From Treponema sp. (GTDB lineage Bacteria > Spirochaetota > Spirochaetia > Treponematales > Breznakiellaceae): 15,345 bases of DNA. The stretch is from the NCBI GenBank assembly GCA_031266255.1, contig JAISBK010000211.1, positions 1 to 15,345 on the forward strand, in the 5' to 3' direction. Every line of letters starts with the position of its first letter. The stretch's first letter is position 1. A model generated the notes under the pieces. It saw only the letters and a list, made by a program, of their open reading frames with translations, did not search any database and had not been told where the DNA came from. The position numbers and the translations under genes were made by a program. Shown here piece by piece: positions 6,802 through 12,829 of this stretch.

Positions 6802-8355
6802 CTATTGTACCGGCCCGATAATGGTATCTTTCAACAGTCGGTTGATATGCCAACACCCGGAAGAAATCGTGAAATGAGCAATATTCGCCTTGGCTAGACG
6901 TATACTATTGCGGTGGTACACGATTTGGGTGGGACAATTATCCATGATAAGGCCTTGGATGCTCCAGTTTAGTTCAACCCGTTTGGCCCGGTCCAGGGTA
7001 AGGGATAATGCATCGATCAGGGCATCCAACTCTGGAGAAACGTAGATCCGGTAATAGCTCTTCGAATGCCAGTAACCACTGGCGTAGTTGAAGGTAGTGT
7101 CGTTGGTGGGGATAAAGGATTGGCCCGACAGGATGACATCGTAGTCCTTAGTATCCTCAATATCACCGAAGGCCCCCTCCTCCACCGCGTTAAGACGCAG
7201 GTCAATCCCTGCCGCCTTGAGATAGTCCCGGATGGCCGGGGCAAGCAGGGCGTCTTCGCTGTTATTCGCCCGATAGGTTAGGGAGAAACCCAAAGTCCTC
7301 CCCTCTTTACGTCGGATTCCATCGGGTCCGGGAAGCCAGCCTTCTGTTTCCAAAAGCGCCTTGGCCTCTTCAAGGTTGAAGGTATTCATGGTTATGGCAG
7401 GATTGTTGAGTTCCCCATAGGCAGGGGAGAAAAATCCTTGGGGAGGAGACGCGAGGCCCGGCAGCAGGCTTCCTATCAGGGTATTAAAATCAATGGCCAT
7501 ACCAATGGCTTTACGCACCGCCAGGCTGCCCAGGGGAGGACGCTGTATATTGTAAAAGAACGCCCCCGAGGTATTCTGGGTTTTCAGTATCAGTTGGAAC
7601 CGGCGGTCGTTTTGGAACCGTTTTATCGCCCCCAGGGATTGGTAGCCGCTCATCATGTCTATCTCCCCGGTTTCTAGGGCGAGGGCCCGGGCCTGAGGAT
7701 CGGTGATAACCTTAAAGGTGATTTTTTGCAGATTCGGCGCTCCTCCCCAAAAATCATTATTGGCCTCAAACCGATATTCTACATCAGGTTTCCAGCTTGC
7801 CAATTGGTAAGGACCGGTACCTACCCCAGCCTTGAGGGAACCGTCGCTGTTGATAGCAAGGGGACTTACCATACTCATGGAGGTCCGAGAAAGATCGCTC
7901 GTTAAGGTGGGGTTTGGGGTTGAGAGGTGAAAAATCAGGGTATAGTCATCAGGGGTTTCGTACCGCTCCACATTCCCAGTTCCAGGGTATCCTTTCAGAC
8001 GGCCTTCCAAGTTGACCAAGGCGGTCTGGGCGTTCCAGGGAGAACCGTCATGGAAACGGACCCCTTGACGAAGCGTGAAGGTCCAAACCCGGCCGTCCGG
8101 ACTCATCTCCCAGTGCTCCGCAAGTCCGGGGCTTACTTGAAAGTCAGCGTCAATCTCAACCAGGCCGTTGTAAACCAAGATTTGGGTATCATCCAACATT
8201 CCCTTGAGGGGATCGAAGCTCCCCAAGTCAAACTGCTCCCCGATGACCAATTCCTGGGGAACTGCTTTTTGTTCCTTAGCAGCCCGACATTCCCCGCGGG
8301 GCACCGCAAGCACTGCAAGGCAGAGTAAGAAAAACAGTTTTTTTTGTTTGTTCAT
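6802..8355 (-). CDS. ABC importer substrate-binding protein (SBP_bac_5 family; NikA/dipeptide-like)
   Basis: The 517-residue periplasmic protein has a signal sequence in residues 1-26 (KKLFFLLCLAVLAV core). Cleavage near CRA/AKE by signal peptidase I looks likelier than lipidation at C23, because E precedes that Cys. The family-5 fingerprint is clear: NGLVEIDADFQVSPGLAEHW, WTFTLRQGVRFHDGSPWNA (91-109), GTGPYQL, and 'ITFKVITDPQARALALETG', which closely resembles the equivalent segment of NikA from memory. This favours nickel or nickel-chelate transport, but dipeptide or oligopeptide ligands remain possible. The start is the ATG at 8355, preceded by a strong AGGAAGGA (8366-8359, read on the minus strand) at 3-nt spacing; the longer frame to 8379 would need a TTG upstream of that site. 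It is the first gene of the five-gene operon. Confidence 0.87.
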   Translation of the reverse strand: MNKQKKLFFLLCLAVLAVPRGECRAAKEQKAVPQELVIGEQFDLGSFDPLKGMLDDTQILVYNGLVEIDADFQVSPGLAEHWEMSPDGRVWTFTLRQGVRFHDGSPWNAQTALVNLEGRLKGYPGTGNVERYETPDDYTLIFHLSTPNPTLTSDLSRTSMSMVSPLAINSDGSLKAGVGTGPYQLASWKPDVEYRFEANNDFWGGAPNLQKITFKVITDPQARALALETGEIDMMSGYQSLGAIKRFQNDRRFQLILKTQNTSGAFFYNIQRPPLGSLAVRKAIGMAIDFNTLIGSLLPGLASPPQGFFSPAYGELNNPAITMNTFNLEEAKALLETEGWLPGPDGIRRKEGRTLGFSLTYRANNSEDALLAPAIRDYLKAAGIDLRLNAVEEGAFGDIEDTKDYDVILSGQSFIPTNDTTFNYASGYWHSKSYYRIYVSPELDALIDALSLTLDRAKRVELNWSIQGLIMDNCPTQIVYHRNSIRLAKANIAHFTISSGCWHINRLLKDTIIGPVQ

Positions 8356-8521
8356 AGTTCCTTCCTCAGGCTGTTTCAAAACTTCAGTTTTGAGAAGACA
8401 ACCTTAGATTTAGGTGGAAAAGCTCATCTTCAGACCGCTTTTCCTTAATTGCTCTAAGCATGTAAAGGTAAAGGGGAATGCCATTCAACAGCATAAACGA
8501 GGGTTTCTTACCCCCTTTGGT
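8356..8521 (-). promoter_or_regulatory. Long structured 5' leader of the ABC importer operon (riboswitch-like, unidentified)
   Basis: Between the promoter at 8528-8557 and the ATG at 8355 the minus-strand leader is about 165 nt. It contains several potential stems. AAAGGGG near the 5' end pairs with CCCCTTT about 35 nt later and is flanked by GGT/ACC. Inside is ATGC...GCAT. GGAAAAGC pairs with GCTTTTCC (plus coordinates 8416-8423 and 8437-8444) around a 13-nt loop. A CAAAACT/AGTTTTG hairpin (8377-8392) lies just before the ribosome binding site. I cannot match it to a known class; NiCo and cobalamin consensus motifs are not visible. It may be a regulatory RNA or simply a long leader. Confidence 0.35.
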
Positions 8522-8527
8522 ACCCTC

Positions 8528-8557
8528 AGTATGTATGGTTTCTTCTAAGATTGTCAA
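8528..8557 (-). promoter_or_regulatory. Candidate promoter of the ABC importer operon
   Basis: On the minus strand a perfect TTGACA (8557-8552) is followed after 18 nt by CATACT (8533-8528, 4 of 6 matches to TATAAT). Transcription would start near 8521. Confidence 0.55.
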
Positions 8558-8796
8558 GGTCTGGAATGTCCCATTAATAAAATACCAGTAACCGGGTCGG
8601 GTCTATGCCTCAGTAAAATTTTAAGAGTTATCATAGAAGCATAAAGGCAAAACAATAAAAAAAATATCAAAAAACTTAAAAATATGTAACACTTATTTAA
8701 AAAGTATGTTAAAATAATGGATAGATTTATGATATTCCCATTTGAATTTCTATCCGGAATTTAGATGAAAGGAATACATTTTGAAGGAGTAACTTT
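8558..8796. other. AT-rich divergent intergenic region
   Basis: About 240 nt lie between the ABC-operon promoter and the secreted-protein gene. Bases 8630-8735 are very AT-rich with A-tracts (8655-8680), as expected of an upstream activating or curved region. TAAAAT (8710-8715) and TATGAT (8728-8733) are possible -10 hexamers for the plus-strand gene at 8797, but I see no convincing -35 partner for either. GAAGGAG (8783-8789) is the ribosome binding site of that gene. No ORF or RNA gene is seen here. Confidence 0.5.
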
Positions 8797-9447
8797 ATGA
8801 AACGACTTGTTTTTCTTTTACTGGTAATGGGGATAGGGGTATCATTGTTCGCTCAAGTCCAATTACCGGAACATCGTTTTGTGTCAGGGGACTGGAGTAT
8901 GAATGATGGCCGGATCTACCAGAATGATGCAAATGCTCGGCTTGCTAAAGTCAACATTAAGGCCCCCCAAAACGGACCCATGCTGTATGATTTCAATGTC
9001 CGGTATGAATCAGGTGCCGAAGATGGGCATGGAGGATTTGGTTTGCACATCTTCGTCGATGCAGTATACAACGGCCCTTCCTGGGGCAGCGGTAATTCAT
9101 ATCTGTTATGGCTTAATTATGACGAAAACCCAGTAAGCAGCGCTATTCCTAAGGGGTTGAGCGGTCAGATTTATCGTAGTTATACCAATTCCCGGATGGA
9201 GCTGGTAGAAAGTATTGATCTCAACCAGTTTGCCGATCTCTTAACCGCAGAGAATTTGGCAGAGCCCGTACTTTTTAAAATTTGGGTAAATGGTGATACC
9301 GGAGATGTACGGGTGTATGATCCTACCGATCCCTATCTTGCTACCTATTATTATTTCACCATAGATAAGAAAGATGTTCCTTTGAAGGGAGATTGGGTAG
9401 CCTTACGGACCAATGGTATCAAGTTGTCTTTTGCTCTTGAGCAATAA
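8797..9447 (+). CDS. Secreted protein of unknown function, beta-rich
   Basis: The 216-residue product has a classical signal peptide (MKRLVFLLLVMGIGVSLFAQ) with likely cleavage after the FAQ region at about 19-21. The mature part is rich in Gly, Asn, Tyr and Trp and in predicted beta strands (LYDFNVRYESG, GGFGLHIFVDAV, SYLLWLNYDEN, VLFKIWVNGDTGDVRVYD, YYYFTID, KLSFALEQ), suggesting a jelly-roll or concanavalin-like fold. I do not recognise a named family, although this kind of protein occurs as conserved hypotheticals in spirochaetes. Expected location is periplasm or outer-membrane surface. The start is well supported by GAAGGAG 7 nt upstream. It is monocistronic in appearance, closed by a strong terminator at 9473-9506, and divergent from the ABC importer. 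The ligand, if any, is unknown; a carbohydrate-binding role would be inference from fold only. Confidence 0.75.
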   Translation: MKRLVFLLLVMGIGVSLFAQVQLPEHRFVSGDWSMNDGRIYQNDANARLAKVNIKAPQNGPMLYDFNVRYESGAEDGHGGFGLHIFVDAVYNGPSWGSGNSYLLWLNYDENPVSSAIPKGLSGQIYRSYTNSRMELVESIDLNQFADLLTAENLAEPVLFKIWVNGDTGDVRVYDPTDPYLATYYYFTIDKKDVPLKGDWVALRTNGIKLSFALEQ

Positions 9448-9472
9448 GTAGAAACCACCAATCTTTTTTGAT

Positions 9473-9506
9473 TGCCTCTAAACACGTTTTAGAGGCATTT
9501 GTTTTT
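9473..9506 (+). terminator. Strong intrinsic terminator directly upstream of the dehydrogenase RBS
   Basis: A perfect 10-bp stem (TGCCTCTAAA at 9473-9482 with TTTAGAGGCA at 9488-9497), a 5-nt loop and a TTTGTTTTT tail. A smaller CAATC/GATTG hairpin with a T6 loop (9459-9474) precedes it and overlaps its first two bases. The T-tail ends ten bases before the ATG at 9516. Confidence 0.9.
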
Positions 9507-9515
9507 AAGGGTCTC

Positions 9516-10469
9516 ATGAGTACTTATACCATTTTAGTAACTGCCCGTTCTTTTGCAAGAACAAACCCGCTCCCCCTTTCTCTGCTTGAAGCATCGGATT
9601 GTAGGGTAATCCGTCCCAAGGATGAAGAAGAATGGCGGACATTGCTCCCTGAAGCGGATGGCATCATTGCCGGTTTGGAACCATACAGCCCAGAGACCCT
9701 GGGTATCTGTAGAAAACTTAAAGTAATTTCCCGTTATGGAGTAGGCTGTGACGCTATTGCCCTTGATGCAGCCCGGGAAAAAGGCATACAAGTGGCCTAT
9801 ACGCCGGGGGCAAACAGTGATTCGGTGGCTGATTTGACCGTGAGCCTCATGCTTGCCGCCGCACGCCAGGTCCCTTACCTGGATACCATGATAAAGAAAG
9901 GAGCCCAGGAACGGCCTGTAGGCATTGAAATGTGCCGGAAAACGCTGGGGGTGATTGGTACCGGTCGGGTTGGCAAAAGGGTTATGAAGCGAGCTTGGGG
10001 CTTTGAAATGAGGATCCTTTGCTACGATACCTATCATGATGAATCTTTAGAAAAATATGTTGCAAGTTTGGGCGGTACGTTTACGGATTTAGAGACCCTG
10101 TATGCCCAATCGGATTTTATCACGGTCCACGTACCCTTAACCAACGAAACCCGGGGGATGATTGCGGAGCCTGAATTCAAAAAAATGAAACCGTCTACGG
10201 TAATCGTGAATACTGCACGAGGAGGCATCATTGATGAATCCGCCCTGTATACTGCCTTGAAAACCGGTATGATCTTTGCTGCCGGTCTTGACACTACCGT
10301 TGAGGAACCACCCTACCGGAGCCCCCTCTGTACCTTATCCAATTGTATTCTCACCCCTCATATAGGATCTACAACCATTGAGGCGACCCATACCATGGGG
10401 ATGATGGCGGTGGAGAATTTGCTTGAGGTTCTTAAAACCGGAACATGTCCGTATTTGCTTGTAACCTAA
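9516..10469 (+). CDS. D-isomer-specific 2-hydroxyacid dehydrogenase (NAD-dependent; SerA/ketogluconate-reductase-like)
   Basis: The 317-residue cytosolic oxidoreductase interconverts a 2-keto acid and its D-2-hydroxy acid. The Rossmann motif is GTGRVG (148-153), with D171 (CYD) at the end of the second strand, which favours NAD over NADP. Catalytic residues are R235 (NTARGGIID), a Glu at 263-264 (TVEEPP) and H282 (LTPHIGSTT). The N-terminal SRYGVGCDAIALDAAREKGI segment is typical of phosphoglycerate dehydrogenase-like members. There is no ACT domain, so it is the short form. The exact substrate is not readable; the adjacent KDG/KDPG genes suggest a sugar-acid-derived keto acid (inference). 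The start at 9516 has AAGGG 4 nt upstream. A longer frame from a TTG at 9468 would include the terminator hairpin and is rejected. Its stop is 12 nt from the convergent kinase stop. Confidence 0.88.
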   Translation: MSTYTILVTARSFARTNPLPLSLLEASDCRVIRPKDEEEWRTLLPEADGIIAGLEPYSPETLGICRKLKVISRYGVGCDAIALDAAREKGIQVAYTPGANSDSVADLTVSLMLAAARQVPYLDTMIKKGAQERPVGIEMCRKTLGVIGTGRVGKRVMKRAWGFEMRILCYDTYHDESLEKYVASLGGTFTDLETLYAQSDFITVHVPLTNETRGMIAEPEFKKMKPSTVIVNTARGGIIDESALYTALKTGMIFAAGLDTTVEEPPYRSPLCTLSNCILTPHIGSTTIEATHTMGMMAVENLLEVLKTGTCPYLLVT

Positions 10470-10470
10470 T

Positions 10471-10494
10471 GGTAAACGCTCCTAGCGTTGTACC
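10471..10494. terminator. Hairpin between convergent dehydrogenase and KDG kinase genes
   Basis: GGTA plus AACGCT (10471-10480) pairs with AGCGTT (10484-10489) plus TACC (10491-10494), with a 3-nt loop and one bulged G. The hairpin overlaps the stop codon of the minus-strand kinase. There is no T-tract on either side, so if it ends transcription it is weak or works by another route. Confidence 0.4.
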
Positions 10495-11513
10495 CTGCCT
10501 GATCCATCGCCCGCGGTAAGTTTCAGCACTTCTTCCACCGAAACATGGTTAAAGTCCCCTTCGATAGAATGTTTGAGACAGCTTGCAGCAACGGCAAAGT
10601 CAAGGGTTTCCTGGGGGGAAAGCCCCTTGATGCAGCCATAGATGAGACCAGCCCCAAAACTATCCCCGCCGCCGACTCTATCCACGATATGAACCGCATA
10701 CTTTTTGGAGAAAAAATACTCCTTACCGTTGTAGAGCATGGCCGCCCACTGATTGTCATTCGCGGAAATGGATTCCCGGAGGGTAATGGCTACCTGCTTG
10801 AAACTAAACCGATCCATTAAGGTTTTTGCCACTTCCTGGTACCCTTCACTGCTTATCTTGCCGGAACTGACGTGGGTATTTTTGGCATGGATTCCGAATA
10901 CATCCGCTGCATCTTCTTCATTGGCAATACAAATATCTACATAGGGCATGAGCTTACCCATCACTTCCCCGGCCTTTTCTTGGGTCCATAGGTTCTTGCG
11001 GTAGTTGAGATCGCAGGAGACCGTAAGTTTCTTTGCCTGAGCTGCTTTAAGGGCTTCAAGACAAATACCTGCCATGGTCGCCCCTAATGCAGGGGTAATG
11101 CCGGTGAAATGAAACCACGAAGCCCCTTGGAATAGCGTGTCCCAATCAAAATCAGAGCTTTGAGCTTCTGCAATAGCGGATCCGGCACGGTCATAGATCA
11201 CTTTGGAAGGCCGCTGGGAAGCACCTTTTTCCAGGAAGTAAATACCTATCCGCTTACCCCCTCGGGCAATCAATGACGTATCTACCCCAAATTCCCTGAG
11301 TTTATTCACCGCTGCCTGGCCAATCTCATGGCAGGGCAGCTTGGTAACCAAAGCCACTTCCAGGCCGAACTGAGCCAAGGAAATGGCTACATTGGCCTCC
11401 CCACCTCCATAGGTAGCACCGAAATGGCTTGCCTGGACAAAACGGTAATACCCTTCCGGCGCAAGGCGCAGCATGATTTCCCCAAAACTGATGATTTTTC
11501 CTGGTTTTTCCAT
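10482..11513 (-). CDS. kdgK: 2-keto-3-deoxygluconate kinase (PfkB/ribokinase family)
   Basis: This cytosolic kinase phosphorylates 2-dehydro-3-deoxy-D-gluconate to KDPG using ATP, the step before the aldolase encoded just upstream. The product is 343 residues, normal for KdgK. PfkB signature 1 is visible at about 36-50 (GGGEANVAISLAQFG), and signature 2 is DRVGGGDSFGAGLIYG (278-293) with the catalytic base D284. 'FGEIMLRLAPEGYYRF' at the N-terminus and 'SIEGDFNHVSVEEV' near the C-terminus are typical of KDG kinases rather than fructokinases or ribokinase. An AGAGGA ribosome binding site lies just before the ATG. The gene is 36 nt downstream of the aldolase gene and shares its transcript. Other ketohexonate or 2-keto-3-deoxygalactonate kinases are possible, but the paired aldolase supports KDG. 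Confidence 0.9.
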   Translation of the reverse strand: MEKPGKIISFGEIMLRLAPEGYYRFVQASHFGATYGGGEANVAISLAQFGLEVALVTKLPCHEIGQAAVNKLREFGVDTSLIARGGKRIGIYFLEKGASQRPSKVIYDRAGSAIAEAQSSDFDWDTLFQGASWFHFTGITPALGATMAGICLEALKAAQAKKLTVSCDLNYRKNLWTQEKAGEVMGKLMPYVDICIANEEDAADVFGIHAKNTHVSSGKISSEGYQEVAKTLMDRFSFKQVAITLRESISANDNQWAAMLYNGKEYFFSKKYAVHIVDRVGGGDSFGAGLIYGCIKGLSPQETLDFAVAASCLKHSIEGDFNHVSVEEVLKLTAGDGSGRVQR

Positions 11514-11549
11514 TTTTCCTCTTTTCCCTATTTCCTTCCCGGTAGGTCT

Positions 11550-12515
11550 CTATTGTTTCTGAACCAAATGTACGGCAAATCCGGCAATCTCTTCTTTAAG
11601 ATAGATAAGCGTCATGGTTCCTTGGGGATCCCGCTTGATACTGTCCTGATTAAACCGGATTCCCTGTCGCTCCAGATAGTGTATAGCCCTGGGCAGGCTG
11701 TAGGTTCCGATGGCGATATGACCATGCTTACCCAGACCCAGAAATTTCATAAGTTCAAGGGCTTCTCCGGCAAAGATTGAGCCGGTCCCTTCTTTATAAG
11801 AAAAACCAAACAGAGTACAGAAACGCTGGGCTGCTTGAGCAGCTTCTTCGGCGTTCTCTGTATTGATACCCCAGTGGACCACCGAGAAACCCAAGGCGTT
11901 TTGGACTGCCTCTTTACAGAGGGTCATAATAGCAAGGAAATCTCCCCGCTTAATACTATCCGCACTAGCCATCCAGGAACCGCCGCAAGCCAGTATTTTC
12001 TCGTATGCTAAATATCGGGCGATGTTTCCCCCATGGATCCCACCGGTGGGCATGAACTTAAGGGTAGGAAAAGGAGCGGCAATGGCCTTGATATAGTCAA
12101 GTCCCCCCGATTGCTCTGCAGGAAAAAATTTGACCACCTCAAACCCCCACTCCAAAGCCCGCTCAATATCTGAAGGGGTGGTGCAACCTGGGATAAGGGG
12201 AATTCCCCGTTCAATACAATGGGAAACCACTTTGGGATTAAACCCAGGACTAACGATGAATTGTGCTCCCCCGTTTATAGCTTGATCAACCTGGGCAATA
12301 CTTAAAACCGTACCTGCCCCGACTAAGACACCGGGCACTTCTGCCCTTATGCGGCGTATGGCCGCTTCAGCCTGGGTGGTTCTGAAAGTTACCTCTGCGC
12401 AGGGGATACCTCCCGACATAAGCGCCTGCGCCAAGGGTACTGCTTGTGCATCGTCATCGATTTTAATTACCGGAACGATCCCAATGTTTCCTAATTCTTC
12501 AAGAATCGCATGCAT
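11550..12515 (-). CDS. eda: KDPG/KHG aldolase fused to a C-terminal VOC (glyoxalase-fold) domain
   Basis: Residues 1 to about 205 are a class I KDPG/KHG aldolase that splits KDPG into pyruvate and glyceraldehyde-3-phosphate. E41 and R45 (EVTFRT), T69 (GAGTV), PGCTTPSDI (109-117) and the Schiff-base lysine K129 (VVKFFPAE) follow the order and spacing of the catalytic residues of E. coli Eda with a constant offset of 4. Residues about 208-321 add a VOC-type beta-alpha-beta-beta-beta repeat. Likely metal-position residues are H214 (VVHWGI), E254 (LELMK) and H266 (GHIAIG), but the usual last Glu is replaced by H316 (AVHLV). The whole is about 110 residues longer than Eda. The start at 12515 has GAGG 5 nt upstream; a GTG at 12536 would precede that site. 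It is the first gene of the kdgK unit, with a good promoter at 12568-12596. The role of the VOC part is unknown. Confidence 0.9.
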   Translation of the reverse strand: MHAILEELGNIGIVPVIKIDDDAQAVPLAQALMSGGIPCAEVTFRTTQAEAAIRRIRAEVPGVLVGAGTVLSIAQVDQAINGGAQFIVSPGFNPKVVSHCIERGIPLIPGCTTPSDIERALEWGFEVVKFFPAEQSGGLDYIKAIAAPFPTLKFMPTGGIHGGNIARYLAYEKILACGGSWMASADSIKRGDFLAIMTLCKEAVQNALGFSVVHWGINTENAEEAAQAAQRFCTLFGFSYKEGTGSIFAGEALELMKFLGLGKHGHIAIGTYSLPRAIHYLERQGIRFNQDSIKRDPQGTMTLIYLKEEIAGFAVHLVQKQ

Positions 12516-12567
12516 GATTACCTCACCAGTACGCACTCATTAAAAATCTAACGTACCTTATGTTGTT

Positions 12568-12596
12568 ATGATACCCTTTACTTGGGTAAATAGCAA
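12568..12596 (-). promoter_or_regulatory. Promoter of the aldolase-kinase operon
   Basis: On the minus strand TTGCTA (12596-12591) and TATCAT (12573-12568, 5 of 6 matches) are separated by exactly 17 nt. The start would be near 12562, with a leader of about 46 nt before the ATG at 12515. Confidence 0.7.
12572..12588. promoter_or_regulatory. Candidate operator in the promoter spacer
   Basis: An inverted repeat TACCC-N7-GGGTA (17 nt) occupies the spacer and touches the -10 of the aldolase promoter, a position where a repressor would block RNA polymerase. The arms are only 5 bp, so chance cannot be excluded. KdgR-type or other GntR/LacI repressors of hexuronate genes bind comparable sites, but I cannot assign the regulator. 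Confidence 0.4.
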
Positions 12597-12639
12597 TAAA
12601 GCGGGAATTCGGACAAATTATGACCTTTTTCTCATCATG

Positions 12640-12796
12640 GAGGCCCCCCTGTTTACGACGTTTTGGCGACCCAGACCAGGACCGCCAGAATGTGTTTGCC
12701 GTGGGAATGGAGTGTAGCGGAGACCAGAGGCAAACCGGAGCCCGATCCGCCGTAAGGCGGCGAAGAGATATTTTACAAAAAAATCTGTAAAATCTA
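12640..12796. other. GC-rich block with several hairpins and no ORF (possible structured RNA or repeat)
   Basis: Between the aldolase promoter and the IS66 end lies a segment unlike the AT-rich flanks. It holds GTTTGCC (12694-12700) pairing with GGCAAAC (12729-12735), then CCGCC-GTAA-GGCGG (12747-12760) with a GNRA-type loop, then TTTTACA/TGTAAAA (12771-12777 and 12786-12792). No credible coding frame runs through it. It does not match tmRNA, RNase P, SRP or 6S motifs that I know. A dispersed repeat or remnant of another mobile element is the simplest explanation. Confidence 0.4.
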
Positions 12797-12811
12797 TTGC
12801 ATAAAATAATT

Positions 12812-12829
12812 GTAATTATTCAGCCGGAA
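12812..12829 (+). repeat. Left terminal inverted repeat of the IS66-like element
   Basis: GTAATTATTCAGCCGGAA, matching the complement of the right end at 16 of 18 positions. It contains the transposase stop codon (12816-12818). Confidence 0.8.

Noticed and set aside
8356..8379. TTG start for the substrate-binding protein
   Set aside because: The strong AGGAAGGA site lies after that codon and points to the ATG at 8355, which gives a normal signal peptide.
9468..9515. Longer start (TTG) for the dehydrogenase
   Set aside because: It would place the terminator hairpin inside the coding region; the ATG at 9516 gives the standard N-terminus of the family.
12640..12770. tmRNA, RNase P, SRP or 6S RNA in the GC-rich block
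   Set aside because: None of the conserved core motifs of these RNAs is present.
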